A DNA stretch of 64,000 bases from Muriicola jejuensis (lineage in GTDB: Bacteria; Bacteroidota; Bacteroidia; Flavobacteriales; Flavobacteriaceae): assembly GCF_010671595.1 (NCBI RefSeq), contig NZ_JAABOP010000001.1, positions 62,001 through 126,000 of the forward strand. Direction: 5' to 3'. The notes beneath the pieces were generated by a model, which saw nothing but the letters and a program-made list of their open reading frames with translations, was not told where the DNA came from and searched no databases. This document shows, one piece after another, positions 54,770 to 63,178 of this stretch. Every line of letters begins with the position of its first letter. The first letter of the stretch is position 1. Made by a program: the position numbers and the translations under genes.

Positions 54770-55264
54770 GTGAACAAGGAACTGGAACACCAATTCATTA
54801 CAGAACTGGAGAACAATCAGAACATTGTTCACAAAGTGTGTAGTCTATACACGCACGACCGTGAATCGCATAATGATCTCTTTCAGGAAATTACCATTCA
54901 GCTCTGGAAAGCCTATCCAAAATTCCGGGGGGAATCCAAATTCAGCACATGGATGTACCGCGTGGCCCTGAATACCGCTATAACCCTGTACAGGAAGTCC
55001 AAAAAAAGAGTGCTTACACAGGATTTTGATTCGGTGATCTTCAAGATCAAGGCTGATGAATACGACCCGGAGGAAGAAAAACAGCTGACATTGATGTACG
55101 ATGCGATCAGGCAGCTGGGTGACATAGACAAGGCGCTGGTATTTCTGTACCTCGAGGACAAGAATTACAGCGAGATCTCGGAAACGCTGGGGATCTCCGA
55201 AGTGAATGCACGTGTGAAAATGAATAGGGTAAAAACGAAGTTACGAACCATTCTCAATCCCTGA
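54770..55264 (+). CDS. ECF-type RNA polymerase sigma factor (second)
   Basis: A 164-residue sigma-70 family factor with a GTG start (54770). Region 2 is FQEITIQLWKAYPKFRGESKFSTWMYRVALNTA, and region 4 is YSEISETLGISEVNARVKMNRVKTKL. It is followed after four bases by a four-helix membrane protein of unknown function that probably acts as its partner. It has no visible link to the first ECF gene at 24585. Confidence 0.9.
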   Translation: MNKELEHQFITELENNQNIVHKVCSLYTHDRESHNDLFQEITIQLWKAYPKFRGESKFSTWMYRVALNTAITLYRKSKKRVLTQDFDSVIFKIKADEYDPEEEKQLTLMYDAIRQLGDIDKALVFLYLEDKNYSEISETLGISEVNARVKMNRVKTKLRTILNP

Positions 55265-55268
55265 CGCT

Positions 55269-55922
55269 ATGATGGATGAATTGGAATTGCTGAAAAAAGA
55301 CTGGCAGAAACAGGGACAAAAGCTGCCTAAGCTGACCTATGATGAGCTACATGCCATGATCTGGAAGCGCTCCTCCTCCATCGTCAAATGGATCTTTATC
55401 ATCAGTATATTGGAATTTGCCCTCCCCCAACTACTCTATCTTATCCCCTCTGCGAAAGAGGGTATGGAGGTGTATGAACGTCTGGGAATGAAATACCTGA
55501 TCTTGGCTATCACCGTCTTACAATACAGCGTCGTTTTCTATTTCATATACCAGTTCTACAGGAGGTATCGGGAGATCTCTGTACTCGACAATGCCAAAGA
55601 GCTAATGCACAAGATCATCCGTACCCGGAAGACGGTCAAGAATTACATTATTTTTGCATTGTCTTTTTTCCTTCTCTCATTCTTAATTATAGCCGTTGGA
55701 ATTCTGTTCAGTGATGGGGACAGTTTTCTTCACGTTTTTAAACTGGAGGAGAAGGCAGTCGATATGAGTACACGCCAACTCAAATTCGTGATCTCCGGAG
55801 TCATGATAGCCATGGGGGTGGTCTGCACCGCTCTTCTCGGGCTGATTTACTTCCTCATCTACGGCTTGCTCCTTAGGAAACTCGGAAGAAATTATTCAGA
55901 ATTGAAAAGGCTGGAAGTCTAG
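55269..55922 (+). CDS. Membrane protein partnered with the second ECF sigma factor
   Basis: A 217-residue protein with four predicted membrane helices (around 38-56, 77-95, 130-147, 177-200). The polar N-terminus (ELELLKKDWQKQG) is a common start of Flavobacterial proteins sitting beside ECF sigma factors, sometimes wrongly labelled beta-carotene monooxygenase. Its spacing of four bases suggests an anti-sigma or signal-transmitting role, which is inference. It converges on the acyltransferase gene, overlapping by four bases. Confidence 0.75.
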   Translation: MMDELELLKKDWQKQGQKLPKLTYDELHAMIWKRSSSIVKWIFIISILEFALPQLLYLIPSAKEGMEVYERLGMKYLILAITVLQYSVVFYFIYQFYRRYREISVLDNAKELMHKIIRTRKTVKNYIIFALSFFLLSFLIIAVGILFSDGDSFLHVFKLEEKAVDMSTRQLKFVISGVMIAMGVVCTALLGLIYFLIYGLLLRKLGRNYSELKRLEV

Positions 55923-56731
55923 GCTTTCTTCTTGCGCCACATACGCTCCTTATGGGCTTCTTCGTAAGCCATGAGTTCTTCCATGGGGATCACTTTCAGG
56001 AAGGAAGGATGTTGTTCAATGGCGTATTCCAGTTTTTCGATGATCTCGTCTACAGATTCGTTGTCGTAATCAATCTGAAGGGGTTCCTTGATCACCATGG
56101 ATTGAAGAATACCTTTCTTTTTAACGTAGAGCCCCTTTTTGTCGAATGAACGTCTGAAACCATCAATAACAACCGGAACCACCACAGGTTTGTATTTTTT
56201 GATGATATGTGCCGTACCCTTTCGCAAGGGTTTCCAGGGAGTCGTCGTTCCCTGGGGAAAGGTGATGACCCAGCCGTCTGCAAGGGCCTTCCCTATATTG
56301 GAGATATCGCTAAACTTAACCTTCCTGTTCACGTTCTGCCCGTCGGCCCGCCAGGTGCGCTCAATACTGATGGACCCCACATAGGCCAGCACCTTGGTCA
56401 ACAGGCTCTTTCGCATGGTTTCTGCCGCCGCCACGTAGTACATGTTGAGCTTGGGATTCCAGAGATAGCCCACGTTCTTGATGGAGTCTGACCTTCCGTT
56501 CAGGGAGGCATTGAAAACGTGAAACATAGCGACCACGTCTGCGAAATAGGTCTGGTGGTTACTCACAAAAAGTACATTCCTCTCCGGCAATGCCCTGATG
56601 ATCTCAGATCCGTCGATCTCGAGTTTGTTAAATCCTTTATAGCGCTGATGTGTCATCAAGCCGAGGACTCGGATGAGCCATTTCTTTATGAAGAGGATAT
56701 GACCGAAAGGGTTCTTTTTGAATAAGGGCAT
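55919..56731 (-). CDS. PlsC-family acyltransferase with unusual motif
   Basis: A 270-residue acyltransferase-like protein. Motif I reads SNHQTYFADV with His59 and Asp65, five residues between them in place of the usual four, and motif III reads FPQGT in place of FPEGT. Flanking blocks (GSISIERTW, then PVVVPVVIDGFRRSF) agree with the LPLAT fold. Its role is likely glycerophospholipid acylation. The unusual motif spacing is typical of one Flavobacterial branch as I recall it, and activity is uncertain. Confidence 0.8.
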   Translation of the reverse strand: MPLFKKNPFGHILFIKKWLIRVLGLMTHQRYKGFNKLEIDGSEIIRALPERNVLFVSNHQTYFADVVAMFHVFNASLNGRSDSIKNVGYLWNPKLNMYYVAAAETMRKSLLTKVLAYVGSISIERTWRADGQNVNRKVKFSDISNIGKALADGWVITFPQGTTTPWKPLRKGTAHIIKKYKPVVVPVVIDGFRRSFDKKGLYVKKKGILQSMVIKEPLQIDYDNESVDEIIEKLEYAIEQHPSFLKVIPMEELMAYEEAHKERMWRKKKA

Positions 56732-56756
56732 AGTCTACAAAACTACAAAATTCGGA

Positions 56757-57398
56757 TTACAACACTTGTTTAATCAATTCACGGATTTCATTTAGCATCA
56801 TGGCCGTGGCCCCCCAGACGGTATAACCCTGGAGATAGAATGCCGGGACCTCTATGTTTTTGGCATAGGAGGTAGAAAGGATCTGGGATGTAAGGAAGGC
56901 ATCATCCAGTACCTGGATCAGGGGCACCTCGATCAGGTGGTCCACCTCTTCTGGCTGAAGGACAAAGGGTCTGGTTCGGTGATACAAGCCCACGAAAGGC
57001 CTTACCTCGAAGTTGCTCGGCGGGATGTACACATCGCTCACCTCCCGAACCACCTCTACCTGTTCAGGGATCGCTCCTACTTCTTCCCAGGTCTCCCGAA
57101 GGGCGGTTGCCAGCAGGGATGCATCCTCTTTTTCCTGTTTTCCTCCCGGAAATGCCACCTGTCTGGAGTGTATCCCATTATAAGAATTCCTCATGATCAG
57201 GAGCAACCGAGTCTGGGAGGCTTCGTCCGGATAAAAAAGGGCCATGACACCTGCTCTCCTCGGGTCCTTCTTAACGATCTTACCGGCCTCAAGTTCGCGT
57301 ATCCTCATCTCCGGGGCCAATTTATAGTGGGCTTGCCTGCCCGGAAGAGGTAGATTTTTTATTTTTGGAATCTGTTCGGCAAAATTCTTAAAATCCAT
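56757..57398 (-). CDS. Nudix hydrolase, CoA pyrophosphatase-type
   Basis: A 213-residue Nudix enzyme. The Nudix box is GGKQEKEDASL, then ALRETWEEVGA, the CoA-pyrophosphatase variant with an Asp at the usual Glu position. The preceding UPF0035-like segment (SRQVAFPGG) supports cleavage of CoA to phosphopantetheine and 3',5'-ADP. Its start codon overlaps the start codon of the divergent cyclophilin gene within CATG (57396-57399). Confidence 0.9.
   Translation of the reverse strand: MDFKNFAEQIPKIKNLPLPGRQAHYKLAPEMRIRELEAGKIVKKDPRRAGVMALFYPDEASQTRLLLIMRNSYNGIHSRQVAFPGGKQEKEDASLLATALRETWEEVGAIPEQVEVVREVSDVYIPPSNFEVRPFVGLYHRTRPFVLQPEEVDHLIEVPLIQVLDDAFLTSQILSTSYAKNIEVPAFYLQGYTVWGATAMMLNEIRELIKQVL
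57360..57367 (+). promoter_or_regulatory. -7 box of the cyclophilin lipoprotein gene
   Basis: TATTTTTG matches TAnnTTTG about 30 bases before the ATG at 57397. It lies inside the first codons of the Nudix gene, so the two promoters must interdigitate with coding sequence. Confidence 0.45.
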
Positions 57399-58131
57399 GT
57401 ATATCCAAAAATTGAAATATCCTGTTCTCCTCCTTTATCTTTTCTTCCTGGGGTGCGGGGAGGCTCCTAAAGAGCGTCCGGAAACTCCACAGGCAACTGT
57501 AACCCGTGACAGCCTGAAGGAGGCTACAAAAGTAACACAAGAAAAGGATTCCACCTCTATGGAAGTGGCAGAGAAACCTTTTGAGCTCACGGAAGAGAAT
57601 GCCATCGATTTCTTTTTCGATTACCAGAAAGGCCTTCCCACCACCCGTGTGAAACTCACCACCAGCCTGGGCAGTTTTACGGTCGAACTCTATGACAATG
57701 TTCCCTACCACAAGGCCAATTTCATATACCTGACCAAAAAGGGATATTTCAACAACACCATGTTCCACAGGGTGGTCAAGGATTTTATCATACAGGGTGG
57801 GAATGCAGACAATCTAGAGACCGCGCGGAAACGAAAGGAAATTGGACGCTACCTCCTGCCCCCGGATACCCGGAAAGGACACAGGCATCACAGGGGTACC
57901 ATTTCCATGCCGAGCAGCGAGATCGATAACCCCCATATGCTCGCCAGCCCTTATGAATTCTTCATCGTGGTCACTGACCCCGGTTCTTACCACCTGGACG
58001 GGAATTACACCCCCTTTGGCAGGGTGGTGGAAGGGATGGATGTGGTAGACCTCATCAACCAGCAACCCGTGGATGACGGGGACTGGCCGTCTAAGAATAT
58101 CTATATCAAAAAGGCGGAGATCCTTAAGTAA
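57397..58131 (+). CDS. Cyclophilin-type peptidyl-prolyl isomerase lipoprotein
   Basis: A 244-residue periplasmic foldase. The lipobox is LFFLGC (Cys about 20). The cyclophilin domain begins near 80 (TRVKLTTSLGSFTVELYDN), with the signature FHRVVKDFIIQGGN. Its closing part (PFGRVVEGMDVVDLI) is complete. The start could be ATG 57397 or an in-frame TTG at 57412. The first shares the CATG with the Nudix gene on the other strand. Confidence 0.92.
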   Translation: MYIQKLKYPVLLLYLFFLGCGEAPKERPETPQATVTRDSLKEATKVTQEKDSTSMEVAEKPFELTEENAIDFFFDYQKGLPTTRVKLTTSLGSFTVELYDNVPYHKANFIYLTKKGYFNNTMFHRVVKDFIIQGGNADNLETARKRKEIGRYLLPPDTRKGHRHHRGTISMPSSEIDNPHMLASPYEFFIVVTDPGSYHLDGNYTPFGRVVEGMDVVDLINQQPVDDGDWPSKNIYIKKAEILK

Positions 58132-58167
58132 ATTACCGGGCTTTTACTTTGGGTATGGACTATCTTC

Positions 58168-58782
58168 TCAATCCCTTTCCCTCTGGTAGATACTCGGCAG
58201 GGCGATCCTGAAGCGTACGGCCAGCAGGCGGATCCCGATGACAATTACAATGGCGGCCGCGTAGGCGTATTCGTCAATGATGGGAAGTCGGTTGAGCAGG
58301 AAAAAGCTCCCCCCGCCCAGGATACAGGCCGTGGCGTAGATCTCCTTCCTGAAAATGACAGGGATCTCATTGCAGAGGATATCCCTGATGACCCCTCCAA
58401 AACACGCGGTGATGGTTCCAAGAGCTATACACATCAGGGGCATGAGTTCTGCCTGTAATCCCTTTTCTATTCCTACCAGGGTGTAGAGTCCGATCCCAAT
58501 GGTATCGAACAGAAACAAAGATTTCCTGAGGTATCTCAATCGCTCCCGAAAGACAATGGCAAAAACCACGGATCCCAGGATCGTATAGGTATAGACCGGG
58601 GCCTGCATCCAGGCCACAGGTGTATTACCTATCAGTATATCCCTGAGTGTTCCGCCTCCAACAGCCGTCACGAAGGCGATGATAAAGACACCGAAGAGGT
58701 CGAGTTTCTTGTCGAGGGCGACCAGCACGCCTGAAATGGCAAAGGCAACGGTTCCAAGGATGTCGATGGTCAGGTAGAACAT
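58168..58782 (-). CDS. Trimeric intracellular cation channel (TRIC/UPF0126) family protein
   Basis: A 204-residue membrane protein with seven hydrophobic segments in two similar halves. Each half has a Gly-rich GG(T/V)xRDIL motif (GGGTLRDILIGNTP and FGGVIRDILCNEIP). This duplicated pattern identifies the prokaryotic TRIC channels, which conduct potassium and other cations. It stands alone, converging on the cyclophilin gene 36 bases away. Confidence 0.92.
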   Translation of the reverse strand: MFYLTIDILGTVAFAISGVLVALDKKLDLFGVFIIAFVTAVGGGTLRDILIGNTPVAWMQAPVYTYTILGSVVFAIVFRERLRYLRKSLFLFDTIGIGLYTLVGIEKGLQAELMPLMCIALGTITACFGGVIRDILCNEIPVIFRKEIYATACILGGGSFFLLNRLPIIDEYAYAAAIVIVIGIRLLAVRFRIALPSIYQRERD

Positions 58783-58883
58783 ATTTTGTCTTTGGCGTTA
58801 AAATAAGTATAAATTGTACGGATCATCACTACACTCAACCGGGAACTTTTACTTTTATAGATCACAATCAACTCCCAGACAGT

Positions 58884-59414
58884 ATGCCTGTCCTGAAATT
58901 CCTAATATATCTCATTATGTCACAAGTTACACTTACCCTTTTTCAATTCTCTGAACAGGCCAGTCTGAACACATGGAGGATTATTAATGACGGGGTGATG
59001 GGCGGCCTGTCTGAGGGCAGGATCACTTTAAGTGAAACAGGACATGGTGTATTTACGGGTTTTGTATCCCTGGAGAACAACGGTGGATTTACCATGGCAC
59101 AACATGCTTTCAGCCCTAAAGATGTCACCGATTATTCCTCCCTGGAGATCCGGTTAAAAGGGGATGGTAAAAAATATCAGATTCGCGTAAAATCGAGTTC
59201 CTCCCAGTCTTACAACTATTCGCATACGATCAACACTACGGGCGACTGGCAAACGATCAGCATCCCTTTCTCCGAATTTCTCCCTCAATTCAGGGGAAGG
59301 CGGCTGGACAAACCTGCATACCCCGGGAAGACCCTGGGCGAGGTGGCCATCCTGATCGGGAACAAAAAACCGGAGGAATTCAGGGTCGAGATCGACAAGA
59401 TCTCTTTGAAATAA
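58884..59414 (+). CDS. CIA30 family protein
   Basis: A 176-residue protein with a CIA30 (NADH:ubiquinone oxidoreductase intermediate-associated protein 30) beta-sandwich domain. Family features are NDGVMGGLSEG, FTGFVSLENNGGF and the carbohydrate-binding-like SSLEIRLKGDGKKY. A hydrophobic N-terminus (MPVLKFLIYLIMSQ) may be a membrane or signal segment; a second Met at codon 12 gives a shorter cytosolic form. Bacterial functions are unproven. Confidence 0.85.
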   Translation: MPVLKFLIYLIMSQVTLTLFQFSEQASLNTWRIINDGVMGGLSEGRITLSETGHGVFTGFVSLENNGGFTMAQHAFSPKDVTDYSSLEIRLKGDGKKYQIRVKSSSSQSYNYSHTINTTGDWQTISIPFSEFLPQFRGRRLDKPAYPGKTLGEVAILIGNKKPEEFRVEIDKISLK

Positions 59415-59466
59415 TTTATCCATCCCCTTGACATAAGTTTTATATCTTGTTTAAAATTCCCATGTC

Positions 59467-60759
59467 ATGAGATCGAACAACTTTGTGCCTTGTCTTTTAC
59501 TATTGGTGAGCATCCAACTCTATACACAGGAGATCCCTGAGGTAGATCAGGACCGATTGGAAGACACCATTTACATGCTGGCCAAACACGGGATGATGGA
59601 GAACGGGGAGACCAATCGGGTGGCTTTCAGCGATGCCGATCTGCAGGGGCGTGCCTATATTATTTCTCTCATGCAGGTAAGCGGCCTTGAAGTAAGCGTG
59701 GATTTTGCGGGGAATATCATCGGGAAACGAAAAGGAAGAAACTCATCGATGAAACCCATCGGCTTCGGTTCCCATATTGATATGGTGCCCAATGGTGGAA
59801 ATTATGACGGTTGTGTGGGGTCCCTTGCGGCTATAGAGGTAATACGCACACTAAACGAGGCCGGTATTAAGACCGAACATCCCCTGGAAGTTTTCATCTT
59901 TTCCAACGAGGAAGGCGGTGTAATGGGCAGCAGGGCCCTGGTCGGGGAACTAAAGGAAGACGCCCTTGGCGTGGTCAACAGTACCGGTTATTCCATGCGG
60001 GAAGGCATCAACAGGCTGGGAGGCAATGCAGACCGGATCCCGGAGGTAGAAAGACCGGAAGGGAGTCTGGCAGCTTTTCTAGAATTACACATTGAACAGG
60101 GCGGTATCCTCGACAAAGAAGGTTTAGACATAGGGGTTGTGGAAGGGATCGTCGGGATCAACTGGTGGGATGTCAGGGTCAGCGGGTTCGCAAACCACGC
60201 GGGCACCACCCCTATGGATTTGAGGAAAGATGCCTTGCTGGCCGCGGCCAAGTTCATTATTGTCGTCAATGAGGAGACCTTGAAGGTCAAGGGAAATCAG
60301 GTAGGTACGGTGGGCCGTATCAGCGCCCTGCCGGGTGCCCCTAATGTTATACCGGGTGAGGTACAGATGAGTCTGGAAATTCGAGACCTGTCTTCAGAAA
60401 AAATGGACAGGCTTTTTAAAGCCATGAAAATGAGAGCAGAAGCGATAGAGAGGGAGATGGGCGTCGCGTTCTCCTTCTCCCCTATCGATGCCAACCCGTC
60501 TCCCGCCCTGACGGATCCTGAGATCAGGAAGATCATAGCCGAAGCAGCCGGGGAACTCGGGCTGAGCACCAAAAACATGCAGAGTGGCGCAGGCCACGAT
60601 GCCCAGGATATGTCCCGGATCACCCCTGTGGGAATGATCTTTGTCCCCAGTGTGAACGGCATCAGCCATTCCCCCAAGGAATACACGAGCCCTGAGGATA
60701 TGGCCAATGGGGCCAATGTGTTGCTGCGCGCCATTCTCAAAATCGATGAATCCTGGTGA
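59467..60759 (+). CDS. Exported M20 family hydantoinase/carbamoylase-type amidase
   Basis: A 430-residue enzyme of the AllC/AmaB (N-carbamoyl amino acid or allantoate amidohydrolase) group. Metal-site motifs are GSHIDMVPNGGNYDG and SNEEGG, plus the ELHIEQGG segment. The dimerisation lid (GFANHAGTTPMDLRKD) and the late GAGHDAQDM are present. The N-terminus (SNNFVPCLLLLVSIQLYTQ) is a signal peptide, unusual for cytosolic allantoinase partners. It is followed by an M28 peptidase after 84 bases. Confidence 0.9.
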   Translation: MRSNNFVPCLLLLVSIQLYTQEIPEVDQDRLEDTIYMLAKHGMMENGETNRVAFSDADLQGRAYIISLMQVSGLEVSVDFAGNIIGKRKGRNSSMKPIGFGSHIDMVPNGGNYDGCVGSLAAIEVIRTLNEAGIKTEHPLEVFIFSNEEGGVMGSRALVGELKEDALGVVNSTGYSMREGINRLGGNADRIPEVERPEGSLAAFLELHIEQGGILDKEGLDIGVVEGIVGINWWDVRVSGFANHAGTTPMDLRKDALLAAAKFIIVVNEETLKVKGNQVGTVGRISALPGAPNVIPGEVQMSLEIRDLSSEKMDRLFKAMKMRAEAIEREMGVAFSFSPIDANPSPALTDPEIRKIIAEAAGELGLSTKNMQSGAGHDAQDMSRITPVGMIFVPSVNGISHSPKEYTSPEDMANGANVLLRAILKIDESW

Positions 60760-60843
60760 AAGGCCCATTTGTCTGGTTTAACCATATTTATTTAATTGCA
60801 ATAGTGATCAATCGAAGTAAATCAATCTAATTCACAAGATCCC

Positions 60844-63039
60844 ATGAACAAGAAATTCTTATCCCTCTCATTGCTTTTCTTTATTTGCCAGGGAATATTT
60901 GCCCAATCCATCATCGGCTTTAAACCGGGGAATGCAGGGGCACAACTGGAATTGGAAGCCCAGTTCGAATCCCGCCTGAAGGCTGAAAACCTCGATAATT
61001 GGATGAAGCGTCTCTCGGCAGAACCCCACTGGGTGGGAACCGAATACGGAAAAAAGAATGCGGAATGGATGGCCGATCAGTTCAGATCATGGGGGTACGA
61101 TACTCAAATCGAAACATATCACATTCTCTTCCCCTATCCAAAGGTCAGGGAATTGGAATTGCTGTCACCTGAAGCCTATCGCGCCAAACTTACAGCCGTT
61201 CCAGTGGATGGGGATCCTTACACTGCTCAGGGAGAGGCACTCCTGCCCAGCTATAATGCCTTTTCCACGGACGGGGAGGTTGAAGCCGAACTCGTCTTCG
61301 TCAATTATGGCATTCCCCAGGATTACGAGGAACTCGAAAAGCTGGGGATCGATGTCAAAGGGAAGATCGTAATTGCCAAATATTACGGGTCCTGGAGGGG
61401 CATCAAACCAAAACTAGCGGCTGAAAAGGGGGCCATAGGCTGTATCATTTACTCCGATCCAGAGGATGACGGATATGTTCGTGGAGATGTATATCCCGAA
61501 GGGGCTTTTAAGAACAAGACAGGCGTGCAGCGAGGTTCGGTCATGGATATGCCCCTGTATCCCGGGGATGTCCTGACCCCGGGCTATGCGGCAAAAAAGG
61601 ATGCCAAGAGGCTCGACCGGAAAGATGCCCCTACCATCACTAAGATCCCCGTCCTTCCCATCTCCTATGAGGACGCCCTGCCCCTGTTGTCTGCCTTAAA
61701 AGGTCCGGTTGCTCCCGATTCATGGAAAGGAGGGCTGCCTATCACCTACCACGTAGGTCCCGGTCCGGCAAGGGTCCGCATCAAACTCGAATTCGACTGG
61801 AATATTACCCCTGCCTATAACGTGATCGCAAAATTAAAAGGAAGCACCTATCCGGACCAATGGGTCATGAGGGGAAACCACCACGATGCCTGGGTACACG
61901 GGGCCAACGATCCTGTGAGCGGGATGGTGGCCGTCATGGAGGAAGCCAGGGTCATAGGGGAATTGGCGAAACAGGGAAAGCGCCCTAAGCGTACGATTGT
62001 CTATGCCGCCTGGGATGCAGAAGAACCGGGGCTCATAGGGTCTACCGAATGGGTCGAGGACCACGAAAAGGAATTGCAGGCCAAACTCGTAGCCTATATC
62101 AATACCGACAGCAACGGCCGGGGCTTTTTCGGGGCGGGGGGTTCCCATACGCTTCAGGCTATGGTTACCGAAGTAGCGGAGGCGGTAAAAGACCCCCAGA
62201 CCGGGGTCTCCATCAAGGAAAGAAGAATCGCAAGACAACTGACTGGCGGAGGCAATGATCGTTTTGAACTGAGTGCCCTGGGTTCGGGATCGGATTACAC
62301 CCCATTTATCCAACACGCCGGGATTGCCTCCCTGAATATAGGATTTGGAGGAGAGAATGCCGGTGGGGAATACCACACGATCTACGATACCTATCCCCAC
62401 TATACCCGCTTTAAGGATCCTGGATTCGCCTATGGGGTGGCCCTGGCCAATACGGCCGGGCGCATCGTCCTCCGGATGGCCAATGCAGATGTATTGCCGT
62501 TCGAGTTCAAACAATGGCATTCGACCGTGGCGGGTTACCTGGATGAGGTCATGAAGGAAACGGAGTCTATGAGAAAGGCCGTAGAACGCCATAACGGTCT
62601 GGTGGAAAAGAAGTCGTTCGCCCTGGCCGCAGACCCTCTTGAAAACGTGGCACCACCCAAAAAGAAGAAGGAGATCCCCTTTCTCGATTTCTCCCCTCTG
62701 CAGAACAGCCTGTCCAAACTCGGCAAGCGAATTGAAGAACTGGAATCTCTAAATCCGGAATCTTTGCCCGTGGAGAAACAAAAAGCATTGAATGCGGCCC
62801 TGCAGGGAACAGAGCAGGTCCTGACAGACCTGTCTGGCCTCCCAAGGAGGCCCTGGTTCAGGCATCAGCTGTACGCCCCCGGATTTTATACGGGATACGG
62901 AGTAAAGACCCTGCCGGGCGTACGGGAGGCCATTGAGCAGGAAAACTGGGAGGAGGCACAGGAAGAGATCGTTAAATTATCGGAGACTTTTGACAAGATG
63001 GAGAAGCAGGTGTCGACCTTGATCTCCCTGAGCAGGTAG
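60844..63039 (+). CDS. M28 family metallopeptidase, glutamate carboxypeptidase II-like
   Basis: A 731-residue exported aminopeptidase/carboxypeptidase. It has a signal peptide (LSLSLLFFICQGIFAQ), a PA domain (about 115-300) and a co-catalytic zinc domain with NHHDAW and DPVSG. The WDAEEPGLIGSTEW and NTDSNG motifs match GCPII closely, and the transferrin-receptor-like dimerisation domain closes the protein. It would trim acidic C-terminal or N-terminal residues of peptides in the periplasm or outside the cell. Confidence 0.94.
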   Translation: MNKKFLSLSLLFFICQGIFAQSIIGFKPGNAGAQLELEAQFESRLKAENLDNWMKRLSAEPHWVGTEYGKKNAEWMADQFRSWGYDTQIETYHILFPYPKVRELELLSPEAYRAKLTAVPVDGDPYTAQGEALLPSYNAFSTDGEVEAELVFVNYGIPQDYEELEKLGIDVKGKIVIAKYYGSWRGIKPKLAAEKGAIGCIIYSDPEDDGYVRGDVYPEGAFKNKTGVQRGSVMDMPLYPGDVLTPGYAAKKDAKRLDRKDAPTITKIPVLPISYEDALPLLSALKGPVAPDSWKGGLPITYHVGPGPARVRIKLEFDWNITPAYNVIAKLKGSTYPDQWVMRGNHHDAWVHGANDPVSGMVAVMEEARVIGELAKQGKRPKRTIVYAAWDAEEPGLIGSTEWVEDHEKELQAKLVAYINTDSNGRGFFGAGGSHTLQAMVTEVAEAVKDPQTGVSIKERRIARQLTGGGNDRFELSALGSGSDYTPFIQHAGIASLNIGFGGENAGGEYHTIYDTYPHYTRFKDPGFAYGVALANTAGRIVLRMANADVLPFEFKQWHSTVAGYLDEVMKETESMRKAVERHNGLVEKKSFALAADPLENVAPPKKKKEIPFLDFSPLQNSLSKLGKRIEELESLNPESLPVEKQKALNAALQGTEQVLTDLSGLPRRPWFRHQLYAPGFYTGYGVKTLPGVREAIEQENWEEAQEEIVKLSETFDKMEKQVSTLISLSR

Positions 63040-63178
63040 GCACTAAGGACGCATCTGAGATTTTATTTTTTATGACGGAATAAATCACTATCTTTCAGTA
63101 AGTTAGAACCCTTTTGAGAAAGGATAATTCCTGCATTGCCTGCTCCCAGAGGTTCCAGCTCCTCAACAACCTTCCACC

